From contig NC_060252.1 of NCBI RefSeq assembly GCF_921293095.1, positions 74,048,866 through 74,112,865 on the forward strand: a DNA stretch of 64,000 nucleotides. Reading direction: 5' to 3'. The position numbers and the translations under genes are program-made. The DNA is from Ischnura elegans (taxonomy: Eukaryota > Arthropoda > Insecta > Odonata > Coenagrionidae). The notes beneath the pieces are model-generated. The model saw only the letters and a program-made list of their open reading frames with translations. It was not told the origin of the DNA and ran no database searches. Positions 1 to 10,930 of the stretch are shown here, piece after piece. Each line of letters starts with the position of its first letter. Position 1 is the first letter of the stretch.

Positions 1-320
1 TGGATACTCGGAGGCTGCGCGCTAGGCTTAGATTTCTTGAACAATTAAGAATGGATATCTTTAAGACCGACACGGAGAACATAATATTAATGGTCCCACT
101 ATATTTCCTGGTCCGACAGAAGCGATAAATGAAGAGAGATGTTTTTCCGAACGGGTAGATATTGGAATTCATTATTCCCCCGAACGGTAAAGGACTTTAA
201 TAAATGCTAGTCGTAATTTCCTTAGAGCACTTCCTTTTTTTTGTAAACGGCTGATGTCCTATCATCCACTTCCCAACGCCTTTTAGGCGGATTGCGGGGT
301 ATTATGTAGATTTACATGTA
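1..320 (+). mobile_element. LINE-A (jockey/CR1-like) 3' fragment, truncated by window edge
   Basis: This is the 3' end of a non-LTR retrotransposon. The frame around 5-230 gives a broken form of the RT C-terminus seen better at 47205-47450 (RLRA.LRLLEQLRMDIFKSDT, then SRSDRSDKL and NSFFPRTIKDFNK). Those are typical late LINE RT motifs. A 3' UTR with ggcggattgcggggtatta follows, then a gtagat-like tail. Several stops show it is dead. The 5' part lies outside the window. Confidence 0.8.
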
Positions 321-978
321 GATTACTTCTCTTCAGGGATTGCAATCTAAACTAAACGAAAGTCAAAACCAGTAAAATTCCAATAGTTTCTTTCCCGGGA
401 GCGAAATATAGAAACGAACTGGATTTAAACCCGCGGAGCTAAACTCAGGGTCGAAACGAAATCGGTATTAAAACTACTTCGGGTCGAAACAAACTCTGGG
501 ACGAAACGGAACGCAGATATTGTTTCGCACTGGAGGGACCTCGTGCTTAACCTTAGAACAGTTTATATAGTTTCGACCCACATACCGAGTACACAGTATG
601 GTTGAAAGAAGTAGAGGTTCATCCTACCGCCATTAGATGTATGGGACAGTGGGGGGACATATTTTTACCATTAACAGGAGAACCGGAACGCATAATGACC
701 ATTCTATTTTTAAGCTCAATGTTTTAACCTCTCTTTACGTATGTCAAACGTAATGCGTAAACTATTGGATGGTCTCTCCAGACGATTACGTGCCACGTCG
801 AAACCTGGGTCTTACATAAAATAATTATGTGGAATTACAATTCTTTCTTTACTTTTCATTATGTAAGTAGATTCCGTAAAGTCACGCCTGAATCAACTAA
901 TTACATATCTCTCGGAATGATGCCCGGATGAAGACAGCTCCCGAGTGACAAGTTGATAGCAAGAACGGAAAAGGAAGA
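321..978. other. No gene; short degenerate gtcgaaac repeats
   Basis: I see no coding or RNA gene here. Between about 440 and 512 the motif gggtcgaaac/gggacgaaac occurs three times in a degenerate tandem arrangement. The rest is unremarkable AT-rich sequence. Confidence 0.4.
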
Positions 979-986
979 CCTCGAAC

Positions 987-1250
987 CAGTGGCGTAGCCA
1001 GGAATTTCGTTCGGGTGGGGGGTCCAAAACCAGGGGGTGCATTTTTTAAAAATAGGGTCCTAAGTAGAGCGTTTTAAACTAATTTTAACACTTTTCATAA
1101 TCGGAAAAACTTCATTTGTTAAAGAAATATTTTGTAAATTCATGATTTTTCGATATTTTGTTTTCTTTTAAGAAGGAAAATAATTGTGTTTTTATATTTC
1201 GGGGGGGGGGGGGGTCCGGACCCGCAGGTGCCCCCCAGGCTACGCCGCTC
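987..1250 (+). mobile_element. hAT-like MITE with poly-G tract, 8-bp TSD
   Basis: A 264-bp non-autonomous element. It begins cagtggcgtagccagg and ends with the degenerate inverse, aggctacgccgctc. An internal G-run sits near the 3' end. The flanks cctcgaac (979-986) and cctcgaaa (1251-1258) match 7/8, which is the hAT-type target duplication length. The 1186-1410 reading frame is only read-through of this element. Confidence 0.85.
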
Positions 1251-1261
1251 CCTCGAAAAAA

Positions 1262-1510
1262 ATATATCAATACTGATCAACAATCCTAAGATTGGTTTAC
1301 GAAGCTCTACACACTCAATACACTTATCATCTAATCTTTTCACATCTGCGTATTTTTTTCTCTTTCTCGTCTTTCTTTACCTCTACCATATATTGCATTC
1401 GAGGCCTTGATTTCCAATCCTTGCCATCTCCTTGTCCCTCGATGATTGTCTTCATTAGAAGAAAATCGACGATGGACGTAATAGATAAAATACGTATGCG
1501 TGAAAAGGTT
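1262..1510 (-). mobile_element. LINE-B (RTE-like) 3' fragment
   Basis: Minus-strand remnant of the RTE-like family. The reverse complement reads MKTIIEGQ followed by a degenerate RPRMQY segment and KKYADVKRL. These match MKTIVEGQ...RPRMSYIG...KKYVAMKRL in the other LINE-B copies. It ends with the family 3' motif caatcctaagattggttt in plus orientation. Confidence 0.75.
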
Positions 1511-2416
1511 AGCTGATGGGAGAGTTGAGTGAAATCAATCTTAGCATTGTTGTCCAGTGATAATGATGAAGCAACTGTTGCTCAAAATTTCCTTCTCTAG
1601 AAACGCGCACAGGCGCCATCTTTTCTGTCCTGGGTCCTACGTGAAAGAACTGTCCAAGAGCGATGGAAAAATTCTTTCACTCCCGCCGAGGAACTTATCA
1701 TCCGCGCTCCTCCGACCGGTGGATGAGTCAGCGCACTCGGGGGCGCCTTTGGTATCGACTGGCACAGACTGTCTGGTTTCTCTCCAACCCCTCACCCCCT
1801 ACCCCACCCACCCCTTCTCACACTAATTTATCCACCTATCTCAATTGATCTCGGATGCCGGGCGCCGTTCCGCAAATAACGACAGTGTTGAAGAATCAGG
1901 AATCTCACGAGGCCGAACCATCGAGGAAATTATTTAGTGGTGCAAAAATTGTTAGCTCGAGTTATCTTTACAAAATGCATGGTATTGAATTTTTGGAAGA
2001 AGAAAGCCTACCCCAGTATACATGCACCATAAGACAGAGTATGCTGAACAGCACTTACGGAGTTTTAGGAGGTTAAACAATCGTTGATATATTTTACCAT
2101 TATAAATTCTTTAATTTGTGTATTATGAGCTCTATTTTATGGTATAACCCCTACAACTACATGTTCAAAGCGGATAATGTCCTAGAAAAACAAACGGTAT
2201 TATTATTACCTTGTATTCTTTTTAAAGTTGTTACACCACCCATCCCCCACACAGTAATATATCTTAATAGTTTTTCATAAAGATTATGATGTATTATTAT
2301 TAATGCATCAATTGCAAAAATTCCTTTATATAGAAAAACTGGTGCATTATATATCTAAAAATGAGTTTCTTGTTTAATTTAGCTACGTGATAATTAAAAT
2401 TAAATCTATAATCAAT
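1511..2416. other. No gene recognised; GC-rich patch at about 1600-1860
   Basis: No supported gene. About 1600-1860 is GC-rich with C-runs, and reading frames there (1557-1826, 1855-2076) have no recognisable motif. From 2080 on it is plain AT-rich sequence. Confidence 0.4.
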
Positions 2417-3079
2417 AGGGTGGTTTCCTATTATTTTTTTATTGCTTTAATCGAAAGATTATTACTCCTGGAGTACGTATTTCAAAGTTTTAGATTTTTA
2501 AACGACAACATCTATTTTTCGCGATTAAATGAAAAGTGAAAATTTTCAAGCGCGCGAAAACGCGACGCTTAAGTATGAATGTCGGGAAATATCCCCGTAC
2601 GTCGTATTTCTTGTTCCCCCTCCCGCCCGGTGAGGTGACCTTGAGGCGAGGCTTAGCGCTGATACCTCGCAGGATGCTAGCGGATAGCTGAGTACCTTGC
2701 TGAAAGGTAGCGCTTGGCTTAAAAAAGGTTTATTAATACCTTATCAAACGAAGAAAACTTTCCGAACTTAGCCAGTTTTAATAGGTGATTATTAAGACAC
2801 GTTTCCCTGAGCTCTGTGCCTCATGCATGCATTGGTAACCTCAGACGATGAATAACTCCTATCCTCTCGTGTAGAAACTAGGTCCCTGTGACGTCATGCG
2901 GAGTGGAATCACATGGGCGCCAATCTGGCCTTTTTCAAATGAGGATAAAATTTGACCCTTGCCATTCGTCTAAACCGGTATTTCAAAAACCAAATAATTT
3001 GTGTATTATGAATACACTAATGGTGGGTAATGAATCGCAATCAATGCTTTTCGTTTTCTTTGATGAAGGAAACTACCCT
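2417..3079 (+). mobile_element. ATAGGG-family MITE (ISL2EU-like), copy 1
   Basis: A 663-bp copy with inverted ends agggtggtttcc...ggaaactaccct, flanked by AT on both sides. The internal sequence has no long ORF but carries blocks shared by all seven copies: tcgcgattaa, gcgcgcgaaaacgcgac, catgcatgcattgg and gggcgccaatctggcc. The 2-bp AT duplication is inferred from copy 2. That duplication, known for ISL2EU-type elements, suggests the superfamily. Confidence 0.8.
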
Positions 3080-3812
3080 ATTATCAGGCCCAAATACTTA
3101 TATTCTGATACCTGCTCTAAGATCATGTGATTTAATGCAAACAATTTTATTTTTGATCTCTGCATTTCTTGATGGTTTTCTTCCGCTTCAGCTTGTTTAT
3201 AGACAGCAGTTCCGTCGCACAATTTTGTTTTTATCGACAGCGCACAGTTTTATTTTTATTGGCAACATAAGTTATATGATATAGCTGAATTTTCCGCAGC
3301 CTATATTGCACAGACGGGACGGAAGTTTTGAGAACGAATGAAGGAGCGTGGAGTGTGTGCCAGAAATAAGGATCAATCGTCTCTCTTCGCCATACCTCTC
3401 TTTGAGGGGGGACACCGGGGTGATTTTGAGCCAGAGTTTCTGCACGTGGAAAGCAAGGAGCCCAGACTGGACGCGTAGGGGAGAATGAAATTTTTTTCAA
3501 GTGTCTGTTATGACGAGGTGGTGATCAACGAGTTTTTGTTTACCTCCCATTCCCCCCATCTGGACCTAACATGGGTATACTCGCAATGGGGGCATCTCGG
3601 CACCTAGCCTGGTCTATTAATCAGTAACTACAAGGAACAACTTAGTGTAAATATAAAAAAAAGTCTTGTGACTATTCAATTTATTCTAAGGTTGACTCCC
3701 TTAGATATTATTTATCGATAATTTTTACAATGTATTCTTGCCGAGTTTATTGATTAGCCTGTCGGAGTATCCGTTGTGAGCTGCTGTTAATTTCATTGTA
3801 TTCAGTTATTTA
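3080..3812. other. No gene recognised
   Basis: Unremarkable sequence. The 3231-3500 minus reading frame has no recognisable domain, and I see no splice or start context that would make it credible. Confidence 0.4.
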
Positions 3813-3816
3813 TTAA

Positions 3817-4040
3817 CCCTTTATAACCCAATGTTGCTTCTAAGCAACATCAATAAAATGTTTAAACTTTCAGCTATATTTACGAGATATCTAAACTAAA
3901 TATTATTTTGTAGTGTATATTTTATTGACGAAATATTTAGCTGCCAGGATAATTACCATTGAGTGTAAAATTTTCAAGTTTTCAAAATGAAAAATCTTGA
4001 AATTTGATTTCTCCCAGAAACAGCTCTGGGTTAGAAAGCG
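3817..4040 (+). mobile_element. piggyBac-like MITE, TTAA TSD
   Basis: A 224-bp element with imperfect inverted ends, ccctttataaccca and tgggttagaaagcg (12 of 14 paired). It is flanked by TTAA at 3813-3816 and 4041-4044. The subterminal inverted block tgttgcttctaagcaaca makes a further small hairpin. An inverted second copy is at 49146-49367. TTAA flanks are the hallmark of piggyBac-type transposition, although Kolobok elements also use TTAA. Confidence 0.85.
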
Positions 4041-4153
4041 TTAACATTGGCCTAGGTTATTTGGATAAGTGGGTACGCAGAGTGGTAGCGAGGTCGGAAT
4101 CTAATGTAGTTCAATTTCTGCGAGTACCTTGATATAAAGCATGCATCTTCAGT

Positions 4154-4215
4154 CAGTGGCGGATCCAGGATAGGGACAAGGGGGTGGAGGGGTGTTTGTG
4201 CTTGCATGTACTTTA
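4154..4215 (+). mobile_element. hAT-like MITE terminal fragment
   Basis: Starts cagtggcggatccagg, the same end as the complete hAT-like elements at 41604 and elsewhere, followed by a G-rich run. No partner end is visible within 500 bp, so only one terminus survives. Confidence 0.55.
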
Positions 4216-4439
4216 TGGAAAGTTGGGACCCATATTGAATTTCAGTTTCGCACCCGTCTCTTTCCATCAGTAGCTATATTTCGACCGGCTTCAAAAATGA
4301 AATAATATGCGGATTAATTTGTTAGCTTCAACAACGTGTCTGTGACAATGCGACAGACAAAAGGAGTGCGCTTTTCTCCGAGACTCTCATGTGCTCAGAA
4401 TGGTGGGGTGTAGCCATATAGATACGGTGGGTGGCAATG

Positions 4440-4745
4440 GGTTAATTAGAAGAAAACGCGAAAGATGTTGCCCATTTCTCATGGGTCGGTGATGTCATCA
4501 ACATCACGGTTAACGAACATGTTTAGGAAGAACCGCTCATTGACGGAAGGCATCACTCAAAATAGTGTAAAGAAACTGACAACCATTCGAGGTCGATGCG
4601 CGTGGACGAGGGGTAGTTCAGAAGCCATTTCATCAGGAGTTTGTAACGACATCAACTTCATCAAATTATTCGGAAAAGAGTTAAAGAATGGGTTACAATC
4701 AACGTGAACGACCGTATGCCGTGAGTGACGTGTGATGGGGCATTC
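4440..4745 (+). repeat. Repeat family C, copy 1
   Basis: Shares ordered blocks with 5405-5645, 8849-8990 (inverted) and 50040-50330: agaagaaaacgcgaaa, a cccatttctcatg block, gtgatgtcatcaac, and a distal gacatcaacttcatc block followed by an aaagggtt-like end. The two ends are roughly inverted, suggesting an old TTAA-type MITE. Reading frames 4465-4707 and 4557-4877 fall inside it and are not genes. Confidence 0.5.
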
Positions 4746-4989
4746 TCTCCGCGAACACAATCGACGTAACGAAGCGCCTCCTTGAATAAATGACTGTCGC
4801 CAAGCGCAACGTTTTATGCAAGCAACAGCGTATGTAAACAAGGGTGGACTTGCGTGAAGTCTTCTCTGGATTTCCATTTCACCCGTTTTAAATCTTACAA
4901 TTAGTACATCACCAACGTTTCAATAAACAACTCGTCCATCGTAACCAGGGTGAAAGAATAATTTTGACCGAACAAAAAACATTGAGATG

Positions 4990-5165
4990 TTAATACAGTG
5001 AAATGTCTTAATAACGAACGCGTGTGACGAAATATTCAGTATAACGAAATTATTTTCCGTCCCATATAACGAAATGTCTCATATAACGTATTCCCCCATA
5101 ACGAAATATCAGTTTAACGAACGTATTTCGGCGATCCGTAGGATTTCGTTACAAAGGCATATCAC
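4990..5165. repeat. ataacgaaa-rich stretch, possible pogo/Tigger-type end
   Basis: The motif ataacgaaat recurs about five times in 175 bp, starting after acagtgaaatgtcttaataa. Arrays of taacgaa near a cagtgaaa start resemble pogo/Tigger-type transposon termini. I cannot identify the matching second end or a target duplication, so the assignment is tentative. Confidence 0.35.
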
Positions 5166-5404
5166 GATATAAACAATTACAACGATCCGGTTACTCCTCA
5201 TCGGCCGGAAATACCTAGGAAGTTCGGGTAAAAAGGACGAGTTATATCATTTTTTATTTCCTTTAAAGTTAGACTCCACGGTTTGCTAACTTTATACCCT
5301 GCATCTCATTTCTAAAGAGGCCATTGAGATCAAGCTTAATAAAAATAATTTTAAGCGAGGAAAGCGAAAAAAAGTATGTCTCATTGAACTATTATCGCGT
5401 AAGT

Positions 5405-5645
5405 TTAAATAGAAGAAAACTCAAAGGCTGCTGCCCTATTTCATGAGTTAGTGACTTCATTTGAGTTTTGTTTAATTCACTCATTCAGGGAAAACTTGTC
5501 TTTAGGCAAGGAATCTCTCTCAAAAGTAATAAGCAACGTTGGGCCCAGGCATTAGGCCGATGAGTAGCTGAGAGGCGATTTACCGCTCGGAATGAGTTTA
5601 TGACGTCATCAACTTATGAGAAAGGGTTAACCTAATTATTTCCCA
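5405..5645 (+). repeat. Repeat family C, copy 2
   Basis: Diverged relative of 4440-4745. It has an agaagaaaactcaaag block, then ccctatttcatgagttagtgac, and ends atgacgtcatcaact...gagaaagggttaa. Its 3' part matches 8849-8990 in inverse orientation. Confidence 0.5.
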
Positions 5646-5867
5646 TAATGATCGTCAATTGAATGAAATTGGCGTGCGAGCCCGTTCGTAGCAAAAACTT
5701 TCACCACCGACGTAGAAATTCATGAAGTTATCCATGTCGATGTGAAATTCTGAATAGTAATGATGTTAACTTTCCACGTATTGTATTCCGGAACACTTCG
5801 TGAGAAATTTTCATTCGACTTAATGTCAGCGGGTGCCCTTCCCAGGTAATGCGGAGGAACTTTGGAT

Positions 5868-6130
5868 CCTAGGGGTAATTAATTCCCCACGCCCCCGCTC
5901 CAAAAACCCCTGCCATCCCTTCCCCTTCTCAACGAGACCCTTAATTGCCCCGTCATTTGCTTCACCGGACGTCCACCCACGACGTCAGGGGCGCTTCGAT
6001 CGCCCGTGGGCGGAGGGGAGGGGGCGCCGCCTTTGCGACCTCAAGGTCATCCCCCCTCCTTCTCCCCCTCCCCTCCGTATCCAAGGATACGCAAGCGCGA
6101 CCCCACGCAGCGCGGCATAAACGTGTTGCA
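5868..6130. promoter_or_regulatory. GC/CpG-rich island, candidate promoter-like region
   Basis: About 260 bp of GC-rich, CpG-containing sequence in an otherwise AT-rich neighbourhood. It includes gggcggagggg (GC-box-like) and an acgacgtcagg CRE-like half site. The overlapping reading frames on both strands are expected from high GC. No transcript or first exon can be shown. It could equally be a GC-rich repeat. Confidence 0.2.
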
Positions 6131-6317
6131 GTCACCCACGCACGACGCATAAACTACGTATAAAGTAAAAAGATATATTTTATGATAACGGGCCAAGCTA
6201 CTGTTGCCGTTCAAAAAGATGTGTCCGCTGTACTTCAAACGTAAGTATCTCAGTCTTTTAATGATTCCTAACATCACATTTATTATGGAAAATGAAAGAA
6301 TAAATTAGTTAGGTTTA

Positions 6318-6562
6318 CACTGCGTAGCGAGGGGAGGACCTCCCTCCAACCCCGAAATATAAAAACACAATAGCTTTCCTTCGCAAAACAAAACAAAATT
6401 GAAAAATCATAAATTTACAGAAGATCACTTTGACAAAAGAAGTTCTTTCGATTATGAAAAGTGTTAAAATGAGTTAAAATCCATCTACTTAGTATCCCAA
6501 AAAAAAAAATTCCCCCCTGGATTTTGACCCCTCCTCGAACGAAATTCCTGGCTACCACACTG
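6318..6562 (-). mobile_element. hAT-like MITE, reverse orientation
   Basis: Reverse-oriented relative of 987-1250. It runs from cactgcgtagcgagg at the left to cgaacgaaattcctggctac at the right, with a C-run near 6510. Internal blocks (cgaaatataaaaacacaat, gaaaagtgttaaaat) match the 987 copy. The target duplication is not clear at this copy. Confidence 0.7.
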
Positions 6563-7890
6563 TGGTCACATGTATTTAAGTTTTATAAAATAATTTATAT
6601 TTAGTATAATATAATAATTTATTTTTTGTACAATATATTAGGTTCACTAATATGCTAGTGAAACTAAACGTTTATTCTTTAATTTTCCATAATGAAAGAT
6701 TTCACGTACGTAATTAAAGCCTGTAGTCATCCGTTAAGTATGTCACATTTATTGATACAATATGGGCAACATATGAAACTTTCCTCACGTCCTGCTATAC
6801 AAATTAACCAAGCGTCACGCAGACTAATGTTCACTTCAATTCAGGCAAATTAATACAAAGCATACGCAATTTAAATATGTCATTCCCCTCTTTTTCTGAA
6901 ATCCAGAATTGCACCAACACCATTCTGTCAAACACCATACTTTAGTCTCGCACTTAATAGGACATGCACGTTCTCCCATTTGCTTGTTATTTTGAGCTAC
7001 TTCATATTTTGTAGAAGGCATAACACAGCCAAACCAGCAACATGCCTTTCATCAGTGATCCTTAATCACAATAAACCAACCGGATCTCTAGTGAGTAGTG
7101 ATGCCTCTTTCTCAAGCCCTCGTCACTTTCCTTCAGTATGCCACCAGTCTTTCACACAGCGACTTTAGCCTTCTCCCCATTGTTTCATTGAATAAACACG
7201 ATTCTACTATTTTCCCCAGCGCATAGTGACCCAGATCGCGCAGAATACGGACAAAAATCGGGTAATTATAAAATTACTTTATGCATTGAACTCATAATAT
7301 TTTTATATACTTTTTTATCCTGGTATTATTTTGACGAGAAAAACGATTAATAGATATTGTGGAATATGAATTTCTTAATAGAGCGATTATGACGACACAA
7401 ATAATAAAAAACGATTGTTGTAATTAAACAAGGAAATTAATAATAATTATTGCCAGTATAATACTAAATGATCCGTAAATTAGTACATCGCTAAAAAATG
7501 ATCGAAAGTAAGGTATTTGGGCGCATTGATCTAAATTGAATAGTAGCGATTCTCAGTTAACGAAAGTACTCTTATATAGACTAAAAATTAATTTATAAAT
7601 AGCTTTAGAACAATATTTCACGCCTCCTAGAAACTTTGCGTAGAAACAGATGTTTTACACAATTTTTTGGTTTTGGCGGCTCAATTGCTAAACTACAATC
7701 TGTTAGCACAATCATCTCGTAATTTTGATTTGAATCTCATTTAAAAGATAATATTGTAGCCGTTTTGCATATAATTTTATCTGCACGATTTGCTCAAAGA
7801 CGCTAATGCAGCAATCGAATGCCGAAATCTATGCATCCTAAAATTGCCCGTTTTGTCAACTTCATCAATTTTGAAACTCATTATCAAATC
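6563..7890. other. No gene recognised
   Basis: About 1.3 kb of AT-rich sequence with no repeat family I recognise. The small ORFs at 6836-7021 and 6980-7168 have no recognisable motif. Confidence 0.4.
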
Positions 7891-7893
7891 TTA

Positions 7894-8128
7894 AGGCCTG
7901 TTTACACGGTGCATTAACCCGTACGGGTTAATGTCTAAAGGTATGAACGCGAGAATGAACGCCAAAATGCACCGTGTAACCACCCAACTTGGGCGAATGC
8001 ATGCACAGAAAATAGAACCTGTTCTAATTTGGTTCATGCATTCGTACATGTTCCGTTCCGGTCCACAAAAATCATTCACGCAAACGTACATTAACTCGTA
8101 CATGTTAATGTACCGTGTAAACAGGCCT
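7894..8128. mobile_element. PIF/Harbinger-like MITE A, TTA TSD
   Basis: A 235-bp element with inverted ends aggcctgtttacacggt...accgtgtaaacaggcct. It has a perfect TTA duplication at 7891-7893 and 8129-8131. Subterminal sequence (cattaacccgtacgggttaa / ttaactcgtacatgttaa) is itself palindromic. The TTA/TWA duplication is typical of PIF/Harbinger. Overlapping ORFs on both strands are artefacts. Confidence 0.85.
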
Positions 8129-8690
8129 TTAAACCATTTATATTTTATCGAGAGCTGAAAAAAACAAATGTGTATTTAAGTAAAACTGAAATTGGGGCAA
8201 CGTGATACGTGCCTTGTTGTGTGTAATTAAAATTTTTATGTGTCATCCAGTATGACATTTTCATAAACATAAAAATGTAAAATTTAATGAAATTGAAAGA
8301 TTTGATTTGCGATTTACCATGAATGGGAAATGGATTCCTTTTACTTTGTTTGAATAATGTGATGGCTGCATAAATAGCGCAAGACAGAGTATTTACTGCG
8401 TTCTGTAAATTTATTATTAATAAATTCGTATAATAATACATTTCAATTATATGAATCATTATTTAATTAGGGGGGACTATAAAGCGTTCCCATAAGCAGT
8501 AATCGAAAATTCCGTATTGCATTCAGACTCCTGCAATACTGGTGGCATCAATATCTCCCTTTTCCAAATCATCTGCATTAGTTCCCCATTGTACTACTTT
8601 ATTGATCTATTATTTATATGCCTCAAATGCCTTTCTCTTAGCTCTAATTCATTCACGGTGATGCAATCCTAAGGGTGGAATTCTGCAATG
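8129..8690. other. No gene recognised
   Basis: AT-rich sequence. The minus reading frame 8145-8459 is not recognisable as a protein family. Confidence 0.35.
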
Positions 8691-8693
8691 CTA

Positions 8694-8750
8694 TCGACAA
8701 GGGCGGATCCAGGATTGTTTCTGGGGGAGGGGAACAAGGGCCTGACAGGA
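8694..8750 (+). mobile_element. hAT-like MITE terminal fragment
   Basis: Contains aagggcggatccaggatt followed by a G-rich tract, matching the left end of the ggcggatcc subtype of the hAT-like elements. No partner end found nearby. Confidence 0.5.
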
Positions 8751-8848
8751 GACGGTCTTCTCATATTTGAGATTAAAAACTTAATTGTAATTCCATCCGT
8801 CGCATGCTTCTCAAGCTATTCCCGGCGAAATGTTGGCAGGATAAACCC

Positions 8849-8990
8849 TTTCGCGAAAAGTTCATGACGTCACTGACTCTTGGTAAGCGGCTCACCGCTT
8901 CCTTTAGACCTCGAGCATCCGTCTCTCGTGGTTCGTTGTCATTAGGGCTCTGTACGAATTTCTATCAAGGATAGGGTCTCTCTGAACGAC
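8849..8990 (-). repeat. Repeat family C, inverted 3' fragment
   Basis: Begins aaaccctttcgcgaaaagtt, then catgacgtcactgac and gtaagcggctcaccgct. This is the inverse complement of the distal end of the 5405-5645 copy. Confidence 0.5.
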
Positions 8991-9269
8991 TAAATGAAAC
9001 AAAACTTTAATAATGTATGTTACTCATGAAAAATTGGCGGGATACTTTTCCTGTAATCTTTTTCCACTATTATTATTATCTCGTAGCATCTGTGTATTTA
9101 GCGCTTCTTCATATTAATTCTTTCCTAATTTTTGCCTCTTCACAATAGGGTCCAAGTTTTACCACAGCTATTTCACCACTGCACAATTATCTCACCTCTG
9201 CAAGCTTTTGTTGTTAACAGTTGAATGCTCTGGTCCCATCTTTTTCTGGAATATAGAAAAATTAGTCAA

Positions 9270-9400
9270 AGGCCTGTTTCCACGGTACATTAGATCGTAC
9301 AAGCTAATGTTTAAATGCACGTACGCGATAAAGAACGCTAAAATGTACTGTGTAACCATCCAACTTGTGCGAATGCTTGAACAGAAAATAAAACATACTC
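9270..9400 (+). mobile_element. PIF/Harbinger-like MITE B, 5' half only
   Basis: Starts aggcctgtttccacggtaca and follows MITE A through its first ~130 bp, including gaacgc(t/c)aaaatg and tgtgtaacca. Similarity stops near 9400 and the right terminus is absent. Confidence 0.7.
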
Positions 9401-9934
9401 TAACGACCCCTTTAGTTATTAATATTTACCAGGTACTTCTCTGCCACTTTGTTACCATAGTTTCCATTTTTCTCCTTATCTTCGGTGTATCCCCTCGTAT
9501 CTCACCTCATTCGTTCATTTGATTTTAAGCACCCGCCGTCTAAACTAGATCACAAATAAAGATGCAGTGTGTAAATCTTAGATTTAATTTTCAGTATTAA
9601 AATCTTAGAATAATTAATGGATTTTCCCACGAGTAGTAAAAGTAGCGAAATACAATAGAATGTACTGCGATTGAAAATCTGTATTTGCCCTGATAGTTTG
9701 GCTATTTATTTGATTTTTTGCTTCACAAATTTTCGTAACATTTACATTATCTGCTTATGTCCTTACACCCTTACCCATTGATTGTCAAAACTTGCTTTCC
9801 ATCCTAAGAATGATATTCTCAGTGGTGCAAACAGGTCAGTCAGAACATAACTTTTCTTACAAGACTTCATGTGTGGTAAATACTTTATTTGCGCACTGTG
9901 TAAGTGTCTCTTTAGTTGAAGCTAAATGCTGTCG
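9401..9934. other. No gene recognised
   Basis: AT-rich sequence without a recognisable gene or repeat. Confidence 0.35.
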
Positions 9935-10060
9935 CATAATTCCACTTGTGGTAGAACCCACAGGTAGCATGTCGAGATGAAACACTCAATCCTAGCCAAA
10001 CACCCTAGAGGTGGCAGGTAGGATATCACGCCGATGCAGATTTGGAGGGCGAGTTGTAAG
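9935..10060 (+). mobile_element. LINE-A-type 3' UTR piece
   Basis: Contains gccaaacaccctagaggtgg, the most conserved block of the LINE-A 3' UTR, followed by a degenerate version of the ggtattatgtagatg end. No RT-coding sequence is attached. Confidence 0.5.
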
Positions 10061-10094
10061 CCACGATAGGAAATTGCGCGCAACTTAAGGCCAC

Positions 10095-10301
10095 GTGACA
10101 GCTGCTGACGGTTGCCCGGCAACGGCGGACCTATCACACTTCAATATTCCTCCGGAAATACAGAGCAAGCACGTTCGATACACACAAGCGGCAGCAAAAG
10201 AGATATTCCGAAACTATGCTATACATGACGTGAAAGACTACAATGAAAAATCTAGTGGTAATACTATATTAAACATAGATTTCAGCTATTTAAGAGGGTA
10301 A
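10095..10301 (+). other. Protein-like ORF, candidate exon only
   Basis: A 67-codon open frame, opening at GTG rather than ATG. Part of it (LSHFNIPPEIQSKHVRYTQ, then AAAKEIFRNYAIHDVKDYNE) has a protein-like composition. An acceptor-like cctccggaaatacag|ag lies inside and a donor-like ag|ggtaatg near the end. I recognise no family, and the frame may be chance or a TE remnant. Confidence 0.15.
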
Positions 10302-10356
10302 TGCGTGATATACCTATACATTTTGTTTTACAGAATCATTTTTTTTGTCCTTGGGG

Positions 10357-10636
10357 TAGTGGCGTAACTATGGGGGGATGAGGGGATAGATCTCCCCCCA
10401 GAGCCTCAGAGGTATGAAACAAATTATTTACAACTATTGTCTAGTTTGGACTTATAATAAATGCATCTGCTCAAAGTTCAATTTTTAGTGCCAAAATGAT
10501 GTAAAATATATTTCAAGTCCTGTTATTTTTCAAATATTTCACCAGATTTTGCTTGGGAGGTTGGGGGGGAAGGGGTAGCCACCCTAGGCCATCCAATCCC
10601 CCTCCCCCCCAATCCATATTCCTAGTTACGCCACTG
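10357..10636 (+). mobile_element. hAT-like MITE, 8-bp TSD
   Basis: A 280-bp element running tagtggcgtaactatgggg...agttacgccactg, with G and C runs just inside the ends. The flanks ccttgggg (10349-10356) and cgttgggg (10637-10644) match 7/8. Confidence 0.85.
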
Positions 10637-10752
10637 CGTTGGGGTAATATCTATACGGCTGCTAATCATGAAATGACTCGTGCACCAATTTTATTTTACA
10701 AAGTGGTCGAGTTTAAAAAAATAAAGAGGCATACATTATTTCGTTTCTCGGC

Positions 10753-10930
10753 TACCTCGAGGGTGTTTGGCTCAAGGTGACCAATCACCAGCTTGCAGTA
10801 TGCAGAGGTTATCCCCTCATGTGCACCATATTGTTGTGAAATTATAATGAAAAATAGTAGTAAAAATGACACATGCAAATTCATGCAGGTGATGTGAGCT
10901 TCCACCGAGCATGCATTGCTACGGAACACT
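10753..10930 (-). mobile_element. LINE-A-type 3' UTR / SINE-like piece
   Basis: The inverse complement carries gccaaacaccctcgaggtag preceded by gcatactgcaagctggtgat. The same ~170-bp order is found at 12330-12480, 19145-19335 and 27310-27425. No coding sequence is attached, so it may be an independent short element sharing the LINE-A tail. Confidence 0.5.

Noticed and set aside
4557..4877. 106-codon minus ORF
   Set aside because: Overlaps repeat family C, is not open in the related copies, and has no recognised domain.
5833..6277. Four overlapping ORFs on both strands
   Set aside because: A product of GC-rich composition. No domain is recognised and the strands contradict each other.
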